The notes beneath the pieces are model-generated. The model made no database searches. It worked only from the letters and a program-made list of their open reading frames with translations, and was not told where the DNA came from. The translations under genes were made by a program, and so were the position numbers. Below, in pieces: positions 38,745 through 50,531 of a DNA stretch of 64,000 nt (within the stretch, counting starts at the first letter, position 1; each line of letters begins with the position of its first letter). Where the stretch lies: contig NC_052616.1 of assembly GCF_016545825.1 (NCBI RefSeq), positions 7,688,001-7,752,000 on the forward strand, read 5' to 3'. Origin of the DNA: Eucalyptus grandis (Eukaryota; Streptophyta; Magnoliopsida; Myrtales; Myrtaceae).

Positions 38745-39600
38745 GCCTATTTTTCTACATAAGGGCAAGGCCTCGTCTCCTTCTCTCTAAACCCTATTCT
38801 CTAAGACTACGTTTAGTTGTCCAATTTTCTAGTCAAGGTAAGAATGAATAGGATAAGATTTCATATTAGCACAATTGTAGCATTCCACTGTTCGACGTAA
38901 AATTAGTGGTGTGTTTGAATTAGAGGCCCGATATTTATAAGGCTAGATTTGGAGAACATACATCACATGTTTGTGGTCTAGATCTAAATAATGTTAAAAC
39001 TAATATTATCAAAAAGCATCAGACATTCGTGATTAGAATTTTAAGAATGTCGGAATCAGTATTATCAGTGTTATTAGGAGGTCAAATTTTTGTAATCAGA
39101 ATCTGAATAACGTTAGAATCGACACGGTAAGGACATCAAACATTCGTGGTTATAATCTGAAGAACGTAGAGCCAATTTTTTAAGCATGGTACAAGTGTAA
39201 TATGATTAGTCTCTTTATCACTTCTATGTGTTTTTATTAAAATGCACGAGGGATACATGTATAGGCATTTTTATAACTGCTGCGAATCAGATTTTGATTC
39301 TATTGTACCTTGTTTTCGAAACAAAATCCCAACAGTAGTATTAGAGCTAATCCTTAGACATTTTAATGCTTTTAACTGTTGACTGGTTCATGTTGTTTGT
39401 ATGATCTTATGATCGATTATTATTTGTAATGAGAATTTTTCAAAGTGGCCTTCAGAATTTTATGTAATATGCATAGCAGGGGTGAAAGAACGTCTGAAGT
39501 AAATACGTACCCGATTCACTCGATGAGCTGGAATCGCGAGAAACAATACCGGTGAAGCTCGAAGCTGCTACCAAAAACCACTGGTCTTCTCTTATCCCGG
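38745..39600. other. Spacer with degenerate 75-100-bp repeats
   Basis: Between about 38950 and 39190 a motif recurs about four times with variation (acattcgtg(a/g)tta, (a)gaat(t/c)t(g/t)aagaacg(t), tagaatcgacac or tcggaatcagta). It looks like a decayed minisatellite. No gene was seen. Confidence 0.5.
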
Positions 39601-39886
39601 AAGCCAGCCGTTATAACCTTGTCTTCCCTAACTAGCCATGACCAAGATCGTCGGAAACATGTTCCCTTGCTTGAGATTTCGTGTCCAAGTGCCAACGGAC
39701 GCGGAATTCAGTTGCTACCGACCGAAGAAGCACTCCTCGGACGGCGATGGTGTCTTCGTTCGATCATCAAGGCACGAGCTCGAAACGGTAGTGGGAACGG
39801 CTAAGTTTCGGAAGAGAGATCTCGGATGGCTGGGCGGAGGGAAGATCGAGAGGACTGTCAGGAGAGAGGAGATGAACGAGAACGTG

Positions 39887-40134
39887 TGTCAGAATGTGAA
39901 GGCAAGTAAGGAACGGACGGCAAAGAGAAAGGAGAAAAGCAAGGTTTTGGGAAGAAGATTTTCTTGTATTCTCTGTGTCTATCAATGTACAATGCTTTGC
40001 CGTTTATATTACAAAGTGTATACACAAAGAAAAAGGCAATGTAATATTCTACAAATCAATCTAATATAAGATTGATTCTCTGTAATCAATCAATTCCCAA
40101 TATACTTTCAGAATCTTTTGCATATCTTCCAACA
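39887..40134 (-). repeat. 3' LTR of the Copia element
   Basis: 248 bp. On plus it starts TGTCAGAATGTG and ends TCTTCCAACA. It is identical to the other LTR except for one extra A in a short A run (acaaagaaaaagg, about 40026-40034). The TATA-like and poly(A)-like AT-rich part is in its centre. Confidence 0.95.
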
Positions 40135-40146
40135 CTCCCCCTCAAG
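40135..40146 (-). other. Polypurine tract of the Copia element
   Basis: On the minus strand TTGAGGGGGAG immediately precedes the 3' LTR, the expected primer for plus-strand DNA synthesis. Confidence 0.8.
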
Positions 40147-40241
40147 CTGGTGGCTTGTAGATGTCCAAGACACCTAGCTTGCTCAGTAGATATGCATGTT
40201 GTCTTTGACATAGGGCCTTGGTGAATACATCTGCAGATTGT

Positions 40242-43200
40242 TTAGTAGTTCCAATCCCTCGTCTCGATTATTCCTTCTTGAATCTTCTCCCGAGTGAAAT
40301 GGCAATCTACTTCTATGTGCTTGGTCCTCTCGTGCATTACAGGATTTGCCGCAAGTTTCAAAGCTGATTCATTGTCGCAAAATAACTTCGTCGGACCTTT
40401 TAGGTGTATTCCGAGATCACCAAGTAATCCTCGTATCCACAAATTTCACATGTGGTCTTTGCCATGGCCCCGTGTTCTCGCACTTCGGCTGAAGATAGAG
40501 AAACTGTTGCTTGCTTCTTGGTTTTCCACGAAGAAGAGAGTCTCCCAACTTAATGCAAAAATCCAGTTATGGACCTTCGACTCATAGGACACGTTGCATA
40601 GTCGCATCACGGTATGCTGTCATTTCCATGTTGCATCTTCTAGATAGAAGTATCCCAGTCCTGGACATCCCTTCAAATACTTCACGACCTTTAGAGCCCC
40701 ATTCATATGGGATTCCTTTGGTTTGTGCATAAATTGCTAAGATTCTACCGCACATATGATATATCGGGCTGGTCATAGTTAGATAAATCAGTTTTCCAAC
40801 GAGCTTTTGATAACTCGTCGGATCTGTAATATAGGATCATCACGAGAAATTCCTCCGGTGTCTGCTGTAGTCAATCGATGTTACGCTCGATTGGAATGAC
40901 AACTGGCTTGCATCCCGATAAACCGGCCTCCAAATAATTTCCAACACAAACTTCCTCGGCGAGAGAAATTCCTTGATGAGATCGGGCGATCTCAATCCCA
41001 AGGAAATATTTTGGTGCTCCCAGATCTTTTATATGGAATGTAGTATGTAAATATTTCTTTAGGCTCTTTATTGCAACTTCATCATTCCCATGATAAGAAT
41101 GTCATCTACATAGATCATCAAGTAAATAGATGACGTACCTTTGGTCCATGTAAATAAGGCATGATCATACTTTGACCGTTTGAAGTTTGCACCGATGAGA
41201 GCATTGGCAAATTTAGCATACCATTGTCAGGAAGCTTGTTTTAGCCCATAAAGGGATTTGGAGACGACATACTTTATTCTCCCCTGTCTCCGTAAGCCCC
41301 GAGGAATATCCATGTAAATTTCTTCATCTAGATCACCATGAAGAAAAGCGTTATGAACGTCCATTTGGTGCAACGTCCAATCATGGATGGCTGCAACGAT
41401 AAGAAAGAGCGAACGGTGACATCTTCTTTAGCAACGAAAAGTTTCATGATAGCTCTAAACCTTCTCGTTGCGTATATCCTTGGCTACTAGTCGAGCTTTG
41501 TAGCGTTCAATGGATCCATCAGCTCTATACTTTACTTTATAAACCCATTTGCATCCTATGGATTTCCGATTTGAGGGCAAAGGAACTATTTCCCATGTGT
41601 GATTATCAGATAAGGCATGTAATTCTGCTTCCATGGCCTTTTGCCACCTTGGATCTATGGATGCCTCATGATAACTAGACGGTTCTTTCTCATCTGATAT
41701 ATGACTAATGCAACATCTATGCTCTGACGAGAGTTTGTCAAAGGAGACATATGAAGATATTGGATAGTGAATACCTGGTCCATTCAGTGAGGCGCGGACA
41801 TAGTCTTTGGTCCATCTTTGGTGGTTTCGTAGCTCGCCCGAACGACGTGGATGATCCGTTGGTGGTGGAGGTGAGGATACTTCGCAGCATTATTGGTGAT
41901 TTGTTCGCGAGAATCATATTCATTGTTGATTGGAAGAGCGAGTCTCTTTCCAATATGGCTCTTGAGTTGACATCAATTTGAAGAAGGTGGAATGACTTGT
42001 CCCGTGATGCTTTTGCTAGAAAATATTCAGGAGATATATTTTCCTCAATCGAGGAAGGATGAGGACTATTGGAGATATCCAAATCCTCTGGAGATGCTCG
42101 AAATGGAAAGATTGTTTCGTGAAATATGATATCCCTGCTCACGAAAAATTCTCCTGTGGATGGATCCAGGACATAATAACCTTTTTGTAAGGTAGGATAA
42201 CCCATGAAAATGCACCTCCTGGCACGTGGACTCATTTTGTCTCGAGGTCCCATAGTTGCAATATAACAAAGACAACCAAAAACTCGAAGATGATCTATTG
42301 TTGGTTTCTTTCCATAAAGTAGCTCAAAGGGTGATTTACCAGCTAATATCCGAGTAGGCATACGGTTGATGAGATAGGCTGCAGTGAGGACACAATCTCC
42401 CCAATATATTGCCGGATCCCCTGAAACTTCAAAGCTCATGCAACCTCCAGCAAGTGACGATGCTTACGTTCCACTACTCCATTCTGTTGTGGAGTATAGA
42501 TGCAAGAGCTTTCATGTAGAATGCCATGAAGCAAGAAAAGTGATCTGCATTTATGACTAAAAAATTCCTTCCCATTGTCGCCAGTATTCGCTGAATCGAC
42601 TTTCCAAATTGATTTTTAGTCATTGCGATGAACGTTTTCAAATGAGATGGAACTTGAGCTTTTGATTGCATCAGAATATCCATGTAGCCCGAGAATGATC
42701 ATCCACAATTGTAAGAAAATATCGGGAACCATCACGATGTGTTGTGTGATACGGTCCCCGGACATCCACATGAATCAAAAGAAAGTATAGTAGTGGAACG
42801 CTTGGTATGTAAAGGGAAAGATGTGCGAGGTTGTTTTGCAAGAGGACAGATAGGACATTTAGAATATGGAAAATAAATACTATGCCCCATCCTTGAATGT
42901 AAAAGAAAGTCTTTATCATTGGCAATCACAATGATAACTTATTGAAAGGAATTGAATTCAAATCTAAATGACTTGGAACACTGGTCCAGAAATATAAACC
43001 TTCAGAAAGACTACCCAAGCCCATCAATTTCCCAGATCGAAAGGGCCTGAAAAAACATGTGTCGACATTGAAAAGTATTTGACAGGGAATTTTCTTTGCG
43101 GACTTTGGATACGGAAATCAGATTGAACTGAAATTGTGGGACATATAAGACATTTTTCAGGATAATTTGGGAGCTAAGTTGGACAGTTCTGTCTTTGTGA

Positions 43201-43464
43201 CATGAGTAATATTCCCATTTGGGAGTTGTCAAATCGGCGTGTCCAATTTCCTATGCACTTGTGAGAAAAAATTTATATCACAAATGATATGGTCACTTGC
43301 TCTGAGTCAACTATCCATGCCTTCTTTGAAATTGAATTAATCGGGCAATGGGATATACACGAGAAATGCTCCTTTATTTCCAATTTCAGCTTTCTGTAAT
43401 GCATTAAGCTGCTGGTATTGCCCATAAGAAATTGGTCGGTCACTACTTGATCCGGTAGGTCCAA
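40242..43464 (-). pseudogene. Copia pol remnant: protease, integrase, reverse transcriptase, RNase H
   Basis: Read in minus orientation and several frames: a protease active-site region at about 43270-43320 disrupted by a frame slip; an integrase zinc region (CPICPLAK) near 42840; an integrase core Asp motif (FLTIVDDHSRATW) near 42680; the downstream GVVERKH region near 42470; the integrase C-terminal side ([20 protein letters not shown]) in an open piece at 41738-42439; reverse transcriptase with YVDD near 41105; and RNase H ([20 protein letters not shown]) at 40242-40442. There are multiple frame changes between these, so it encodes no working polyprotein. Confidence 0.9.
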
Positions 43465-45080
43465 TCACTGGTAAGCTCGGAATACCCTTTCTTTTTTTCT
43501 TTTTCTCCTGGCTTTCCATGCAATTTCCAACAATTTTCTATGGTATGATGGGGACGTTTGCAATGTTCACAGTATAATTTACCTCTTCCCCTGGAATTTT
43601 GTCCGAAATTTCTAACTGATGCGGAATAAAATTGGCCGTCATATGATTTAATCGTGGAATTATCTCCACCGTCCGATGCACCGTATAGATCGACCGCTTG
43701 CGGACCGTCGGATCGACGCGCTAAATCCAGATCGTCGGATCTCACGAAATCAGGCCGTCGGATCTCCGCGGAAATCCAGGCCGTCGGATCTCGGAGCGAA
43801 TCTCCACCGTAGGCGCCTTCCCTTTTAAGGGTTTTGTCCGCATTTGCAAACCCCAGCCCCTCGCGAATTTCTCTCTCCGGGCTAGGGTTCTGCCCGATTC
43901 CTTTCCGCGGCGATCTCCGCGAAGAGCGAGGCGACGGCTTCGCCTCCTCGTGCTTGCTCGGTCTTTGTGAGCCGTTGGCTTTCTTCTGGACAGCCGGCTG
44001 AAAAATCCCGGCCGAGGGTGGCACGGGATCCATCGCCGGGATCTGCGAACGAAATGTTAGGTATGTTTTCGTTCAATATCAAGAGAAACCGAGTGGATTT
44101 CTCCCTCTCTTTGATGGATTTATCTTGCTGAGGGTTTCGGGAGGTCCTCGAGTTTTCTTCCGTGGCCTCGAGCTCGTTCCGGAGCGATGACGGTTTGTTG
44201 TAAATCGCTTGTGACGGACATGTTTCCTTGCTTGAGATCTGTTAATTCCGCATGAGACAAAAAAAATTTTGCTCGGTCGAGCTTCCCATACATTTCCTTT
44301 ATGTTGTCCCACATGGTTTTTGAATCTTCCGTCGGTGGGAGGCTGCTGCGACGTCGGCGAGATTCTTGATCCAGTGCGGATCGGTGATGCACTTTCGCGG
44401 TGTCTCGCCCACCTTTCATCCGTCGGAGCAGTACGGTTCCGTCAAGGAAACCGTCTTTATCTTTTGTGACGAGGGCCGCGGAAGTCTTGCGACCATTTGT
44501 TGTATTTTTTCGGCCCGGTCGATTGCGGGCTAATTAGACGCAACTACGGGACCGTCGGCGGTTGATACGTGCGAGGATCGCCCTCCCGGTCGACTAGTGA
44601 TGGCTGCAATCGGAAAAGGTAAAAATCCGGGTGAGAGGTTCGGGTAGGGATTCGTCCCCTGTACCCGACCCATTGAACCAGGTTCCATGACCCGTATTAA
44701 AAATCCCGGATGAGGATTTGTTCGAACCCGCTTCTCCAGGACCGTTTATTCGTTACGCCTCGGCGGCTGAGTTTGCCCGCTTGCGGATGGTAGACTCCGT
44801 CGGGTTGAACATTGCTCGGTAACTTGTTACCCCGGCAATGATGGATTCGGGCCTTGCCCGACGTACCATGGATAAGGTACCCATTGGTAAGGATGGCCTG
44901 AATGGCTGCCCCATATTCCGCCTTTGAGCCGGGTATGTCGCCATTGAGTCTGGATTTGTTCTTTGGGTTGTGGAAACTGCAGTGTCGCATGGATCTGTGG
45001 CCTTGTGTCTCTCCTATCGGTGTGACGTCGCCTGTGGAGGGAACGCCGGTTGTCCCAGGGAGCAAATCCTCTGGATTCAT
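43443..45080 (-). pseudogene. Copia gag remnant with CCHC zinc knuckle
   Basis: The part nearest pol (43443-44033) carries CEHCKRPHHTIENC, a CX2CX4HX4C nucleocapsid knuckle, followed by KLHGKPGEKEKKK. Upstream gag sequence continues in other frames: MWDNIKEMYGKLDRAKFFLS near 44260-44320, and the start region MNPEDLLPGTTGVP at about 45080. It is broken by several frame changes. Confidence 0.82.
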
Positions 45081-45189
45081 GGTAAAGAAAATTCCGTTTC
45101 TTCTTCCTTCGTACAGATTCTTTCGTAATCAAGACGTTGATCTGTCTTGCAGCTTCGAAAGCAATCAATTGCGGAAGATGGAGCTTAAA

Positions 45190-45207
45190 GCATCATGCTC
45201 GATACCA
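45190..45207 (-). other. Primer-binding site of the Copia element
   Basis: On the minus strand TGGTATCGAGCA directly follows the 5' LTR. It matches the usual initiator tRNA-Met site (TGGTATCAGAGC) with one base missing, which could weaken priming. Confidence 0.75.
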
Positions 45208-45454
45208 TGTCAGAATGTGAAGGCAAGTAAGGAACGGACGGCAAAGAGAAAGGAGAAAAGCAAGGTTTTGGGAAGAAGATTTTCTTGTATTCTCTGTGTC
45301 TATCAATGTACAATGCTTTGCCGTTTATATTACAAAGTGTATACACAAAGAAAAGGCAATGTAATATTCTACAAATCAATCTAATATAAGATTGATTCTC
45401 TGTAATCAATCAATTCCCAATATACTTTCAGAATCTTTTGCATATCTTCCAACA
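45208..45454 (-). repeat. 5' LTR of the Copia element
   Basis: 247 bp, same ends as the left LTR, one A shorter. It is flanked on the right by the duplicated target ACGTG. Confidence 0.95.
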
Positions 45455-45524
45455 ACGTGAGACCGTCTTTTTTTGTGTGTAGAGAGAAGACGAACGGCGA
45501 AGATGAGACCGCCTTTGTGTGAGG

Positions 45525-46805
45525 AGAGCTCCCAAAGATAAACTAGTGCTGAGAGAAGCCTCGTCAATCCACCTCATTGCAATCCTAACAAAGATAACTT
45601 AGTAAAGATTGCACGCATTTTATGCTAGAGGGATATGAATAAGGCATAAAACTATCTAAGGATAATTATCCAAAAAATCCTAAATCTTTCAATTTGTGAC
45701 AATTTTGTTCTAATCTTTTTGTTAATTTAGTAATATAGTTTTTTCGATCAATTTTAGCTGAAAAATACTAACGTGAATATTGGTCATCTTACATGATATT
45801 GTCGATGCTAATATAAACAATTTTTGTAATTCTTTTGTTAAAATTTTTAGAATGCCAACACTCAACTATTGAAAAAAAGAAAGAAAAGAGAAAATAGAAA
45901 GAAATAAAAATTTAAGAAATTTAAACTTTTTGCAAAAGTTGTTTATGTTAGTGATTTTTGGCTAAAATTAACAGAACAACTATGTTGGCACAAATGAAAT
46001 GTTTATAATTGAATTGGCGGCCGTACATTAGATTTTGGACTTTTTGGACAATTTTCTAGTCTATCTATATGAGACGACCTTAAGTCCAAGTAGCAATAAT
46101 ATAGGAAAAATCATTCTAAAGAGCAAGATAAATATTTTATGACAACTAGTTTCAAAATATATAAAATGAGATAAATCGATTTCATAAATTGCAGTTTATG
46201 TCATTTTATGATGATCTCACGTATCATGCCTTGAAATGTTTCATCGATCTTATAAAATAGGACACATTATTGACAATGCGCATGACCGAAATTACATGTC
46301 ACAATTGTCTACTTTGATAAGCTATTGCATTAATATGCAGGTGTACTGGCCATGATCATTAAGGTTTTCTGTTTAAGTAAGTGCAACCTAAAACTAAATA
46401 ACCTTTTGGAAGCAATATAATATGGTAAGAGGCAACAACTTTTTTTGTGACCGGAAGAGTGAGTTATCCGGTGAATAGAAAACGGTCACTCTCTAAAACG
46501 TGACGGAACCGCATTGCTCTCACTTCTTTGCCGAATATTTTTATTAAAAGACTATCTGATTTACCTGTATGACTTTTATGTGAGCGCTTATGCTTATGCT
46601 TGCGCATTTGGATTCGCTGATCTATCCTCAGTTTTTTTAATTCCAGTCGGTCAATATATGTCCAAGGAAAGTGGGGTTAGTTGAGAGACTTGGGAATATA
46701 CAAGGCTAGCAACTGACAAGAGGAGCCTTACAATTAATCGGGAATGCTTGTCGTCTTTAGTAAGCAGAAACAAGGGATGTAAAAGGAGGAGAAGAACTCT
46801 CTAGA
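45525..46805. other. Gene-free AT-rich spacer
   Basis: No coding, RNA or repeat structure recognised beyond low-complexity AT and purine runs. Confidence 0.5.
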
Positions 46806-47806
46806 TCTTTTAGCGGGATAAGTACACTAATGGTGCCATAAGTTGTGTACGGCGCTCATTTTGGTGCTAAAAGTTTCAGTCAGATCACTTAAGTGCCAAA
46901 AAATTTGAAAAATGCTCACTTTGGTGCCAACGTTGATCTGATCGGCCGGAAATCCGACGTGGCCTTTTTTTATTTATTAATTTCTTATACCGATGTGGCT
47001 CGCCGGAGTTTCCTTAGATCACTTAGGCCTTCAAACGACGTCGTTTTGCGTCTTAACACCAAAACGACACCGTTTGGTGTCTCCCCCAATTCAAACACTA
47101 AATCTCGACGGCCCCCACGCTCGGCTGCCGTGGCTCCGACCCCGACCCCAACCCCGACGATGGCCACTCGGCGGCCACAACCTCGATCCCGACCCCGACC
47201 CCAACCCCGACGACGGCCACTCGGCGGCCAAGTCGAAGGCCGTGATCTAGCCGGGGGCTTAGGGAGGCCGGCCGACGAGTGCGCTGCCATTGATGTCTCC
47301 CTCTCCATCTCCGATCTCCCCGACGAGTGCCTGGCCTGCGTCTTCCAGTACCTAGGCTCCGGCGACTAGGGCTAGTGCTCCCTCGTGTGCTGTCGAGGGC
47401 GTTTGAACAACGCCAAGCAATGGCGGCTGAGCGAGCGACGGCAGCCCAGCGATGGTGGAGGCCGAGCGACGACGGCTGAGTGAGCTAGGTCGGAAAAATC
47501 TCCAAATGAGTCAAACGGCGTCGTTTTGTGAGGCCATCCATGTAGGACGGCAAAACGACGTCGTTTTCTTAAGGAGGACCGAAAACGACGTCGTTTGAAG
47601 GCCTTGTCAAATTTTTTTTTTTAAAAAGCTACGTAATCATTTTGGCCGAAATCTTTCGTTGATAGCCGGAATCTTTCGCCGGTGGCACCAAAATGATCGT
47701 TTTTCCTCCGATTTGGCACTTAAGTGATATGACGGAAACTTTTGGCACCAAAGTGAGCTTCGTACACAACTTATGGCACCATTAGTGTACTTATCCCTCT
47801 TTTAGT
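46806..47806. mobile_element. Pack-MULE-like element with captured F-box fragment
   Basis: The element is 46815-47797 (983 bp) with long terminal inverted repeats of at least 80 bp (outer end GGGATAAGTACACTAATGGT, nearly perfect, then diverging). The flanks TCTTTTAGC (46806-46814) and TCTTTTAGT (47798-47806) form a 9-bp target duplication with one mismatch, the MULE size. Inside are further inverted motifs around AAACGACGTCGTTTTG. The centre is GC-rich gene-like sequence including an F-box motif. No transposase is present. Confidence 0.82.
47270..47405 (+). pseudogene. F-box fragment (SKIP2/VIER F-box-like) inside the MULE
   Basis: The frame reads ISDLPDECLACVFQYLGSGD followed by TAG where family members continue RKRCSLVCRRW; a diverged continuation (CSLVCCRG) is visible just after the stop. 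DLPDECL plus LGSGD is characteristic of plant SKIP2/VFB-type F-box proteins, which recruit targets to SCF ubiquitin ligases. Only the F-box was captured and it carries a stop, so no function is expected. The open frame upstream to 47161 is Arg/Pro-rich and may be artefactual. Confidence 0.7.
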
Positions 47807-47809
47807 AGG

Positions 47810-48235
47810 AGCGAATTGCATCCGCATGATTAACAAGGTCGAAGGCCCTATTCATAAGGAAGCCTTGTTGTGCCTTCACCATTAGCTTGAATTTTATAAA
47901 TCGATTTCCGCTCATATGAATTTCATGGGCATCTAATCTCATTCTCTACTATGCATTTCTATCAGTATTTCGCACGAAAAGAGCAAAGAGAATGCAAAAC
48001 GCAAATCAAAACTCAAATTCTTATTTGTCCATGCTTGCTCGTTGCTGAAAAACTTATTGAGACCCTAGGTCTATGGCGAATGGGGTTTTTCGATCAAATA
48101 CTTTTCGGTCAAACTCGTCCATATCATCTCAAGGCTTGTCGGTCCGACTGGCCCGGCCCGGCCCGCCCTATGAGTATGTCAAGCTACTAAGCATTGTTTT
48201 ATGGCTATTGACCGGTCAAGTCAATCGCGACGAAC

Positions 48236-48238
<3 letters not shown>
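47810..48238. other. Spacer, no gene seen
   Basis: No recognised coding content. A CT microsatellite follows. Confidence 0.45.

Positions 48239-48275
<37 letters not shown>
48239..48275. repeat. (CT)n microsatellite
   Basis: Uninterrupted CT dinucleotide run of about 18 units. Confidence 0.95.
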
Positions 48276-48277
<2 letters not shown>

Positions 48278-48691
48278 CCGCTTCTTGAATTTGTGGGTTA
48301 TCAGGCATTAAGATCCTATTAAATTGTTACCACATGCATTAATCAATCATAGTACCCACCACCCACGTTACTCTATGACAGTGGCATTATTCTATTTCGC
48401 TTTCGCCATCAATTAGGAATTTTCTCGATTGAAGATATAAGAATAGAACAACCTGTCAACCATCGATTGCTAAAAGCAGCTTGTGCGGTGAATCAAAAGT
48501 AATCTACTAGAGACCAAATGGTTTGATGCATACAAATTTTGGTCTAAACCATCCATGTGACTTGATCTACAATGTTTTTTTTTCGCTAATCTGTAGCCAC
48601 AAGCTAACTCTTGATAGATAGCTAATTACTGTATGATCATGCTAAAAAATAAAGTTAGATTTCGTGATAGTAATGCTACAAGAAAAGTTAC

Positions 48692-49018
48692 TTGGAGATG
48701 GGATCTGGGAAAAGAGTCCTCGACCCAGAACGAGACCCAAAAGACCTTGTAGAGTTGGTTTGGAAGAATTATGGGTGCCGGAAGTTGCTCGATGCAGTCG
48801 ACTCGAGGCTCTGCAAAATGTTCGACAAGAAACAGGCGAAAGCCTTGATGATGGTGGGGCTTTGGTGCGCTCATCCCATTGCTAGCTCCCGGCCTCCGAT
48901 CGCAAGGGCTATGGCTGTTTTGAACGGGGAAGCAACGCCTCCTAGTCTCCCCTTAAATATGCCACGGTCCCGAGATGGTATTGAGTCGAAGGTCTCGTGT
49001 GGATGCTTTGGGTTTTAG
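48692..49018 (+). pseudogene. Lectin receptor kinase C-terminal fragment
   Basis: A 108-codon frame reads DLVELVWKNYGCRKLLDAVD, then KKQAKALMMVGLWCAHPIAS, SRPPIARAMAVLNGE. This is the end of a kinase domain (subdomain X-XI with the conserved Arg) of the same L-type lectin kinase family as the copy at 28-29 kb (KKQAEVLLIVGLWCANPIAE). Nothing upstream continues the kinase. It is a gene fragment with an intact stop, possibly transcribed but not a kinase. Confidence 0.72.
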
Positions 49019-49019
49019 G

Positions 49020-50320
49020 CAAAAGTCAAACTGTAGTTTTTCTCACGTGTTTGTAGATCATCTTCAAGCAAACTGTAGTATAGGACGTATGATTGGGCTT
49101 CAGACATCATGCCTAGCTGAGCGTAGATAATTATGCCTCCGTTGAAGATGTACACGTGCACCTTTGTGGTTTTGTAGGTACGTGTATTATATGTCTTCAT
49201 GGTTGAAAATTAATGGTCGGGATTGCCATGACAATACAGTGAGGATTTTATTCAGGAGTACCCTCTCATTAGTTGCTCGTCTTCAGTATTGCATGTTGCG
49301 TATTAGTGCTCACAATAGTGCAATGAGGCACTTCTGGCCAATTGGTGAACCGAAGGAACCTTTGCTTCTCGCAGCCAATAGCAAAACATTATTGGGAATG
49401 GGGTAAATATAATGGCATTATAGACACATCCTGGCTAAGTGGTGATGCATAAAGAAACATTTTATTTGATCAATTGATAGGAAAGCTGTGCGTCATAAAT
49501 ATGTACATAACAGTTATTATTAGAACTATTCCTTAAATATTTAACTCAAAATGTTGGTATCTAACTATCGAACGGTCAAGCATCAGTCAACGAATTCGTT
49601 TCTTTCAAAAGGAAATTTTGATCAATTAAGTATATCTAATTCTTTCAAGCGTGAAATGATATCAATAAGTTATATTTATTCACGTGTCCTAACCAATTCC
49701 ATTTTCAATTAGTCTCGTCTAGCCCCACTTTTTCAAACGGAACAAGTGTCAAAAGATTCTGTAAGAAGTGTCAAGGTTGAAGGTTTTCTTAGGATAGAAA
49801 TGGAAAATAGGACTTGGCTGATGAACAGGCTTCCCTCCACTCTCGACTCTCAAGCATTGTTGGTGCATATCAATTAGCATTACCTCTAGGCTGTTACAAA
49901 TAGAAGGAAAAAGGCGACATGGATTTTTCCTTATTGTTCGGCATTCAATTGTTTATTGAAGATATCCTATATTCAGCGTGCAAACTTTTTATTTCAAGTC
50001 GTCTGTTGTTAAACGCTACTATTGTTTTGGACAGGGATATTTGGATTATGCCAACAAGAAGCAGAGATCAGAGTCTTCTGAATAGGACATATGTGAGAAC
50101 TGTTAGGGCTTTCTCATTTTTCAGAGGATGTCTTGCATTTAAACTGCAAATTGCGATGGTAGAAACGCAGTGCCATTACTACTGCTGCTAATGCACCTTA
50201 AAAGTTAAAGGGATATGTAGATATTTAAACGAGTTTTAACAATTTTTTGTTTCATATGTTGAGAGGAAAAGCAGAGGAGCGTGTCAAAAGACCGTGTAAC
50301 AAGTGAATTGTAGCTTGATT
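49020..50320. other. Gene-free stretch
   Basis: No gene recognised. The sequence around 50258-50315 (gttgagaggaaaagcagagg...) recurs in diverged form directly after the assembly gap at 54249-54308. Confidence 0.5.
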
Positions 50321-50321
<1 letters not shown>

Positions 50322-50357
<36 letters not shown>

Positions 50358-50441
50358 GGTGCACAAGGCCAGAATAGACAAGACCATCCAACAAGTGACT
50401 AAGCGAGATTAATTTGATTCAGTTTTAAGCTTGTACTGTAC

Positions 50442-50486
<45 letters not shown>
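50322..50486. repeat. Two (CT)n microsatellites
   Basis: CT runs at 50322-50354 and 50446-50486 are separated by about 90 bp of unique sequence. The second is followed by CCCT-rich repeats (to about 50520). Confidence 0.95.
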
Positions 50487-50488
<2 letters not shown>

Positions 50489-50531
50489 CTCCCTCCCTCC
50501 CTCCCCTCCTGTCCCCCTCCCCTCACTCCGA

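Larger units (their letters stand above)
39882..45459 (-). mobile_element. Complete Ty1/Copia retrotransposon, minus orientation, coding-defective
   Basis: Structure: target duplication ACGTG (39882-39886 and 45455-45459); LTRs 39887-40134 and 45208-45454, each TG...CA; primer-binding site next to the right LTR; polypurine tract next to the left LTR. On the minus strand the order is gag with a CCHC knuckle, protease, integrase, reverse transcriptase (YVDD box near 41105), then RNase H. Integrase before reverse transcriptase is diagnostic of Copia. Length is 5.57 kb between outer LTR ends. Every domain is interrupted by frameshifts or stops, yet the LTRs differ by a single A. Confidence 0.95.
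39638..45522 (+). pseudogene. Unknown small ORF (103 codons before insertion), split by a Copia element
   Basis: ATG at 39638 opens 83 codons up to the target duplication at 39882-39886. Skipping the element (39887-45459), the same frame continues from 45460 for 20 more codons to TGA at 45520-45522. The product begins MTKIVGNMFPCLRFRVQVP and is basic; I recognise no domain. That the frame survives across the junction supports a real pre-insertion coding exon, though chance is possible at this length. At present translation would run into the LTR and stop at 40069. Confidence 0.5.

Noticed and set aside
44902..45384. 160-codon plus-strand frame
   Set aside because: Antisense of Copia gag continuing into the LTR; not a host gene.
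47161..47369. Arg/Pro-rich start of a supposed F-box protein
   Set aside because: The repeats of accccgacccc-type sequence produce Arg/Pro codons; only the F-box motif itself is supported.
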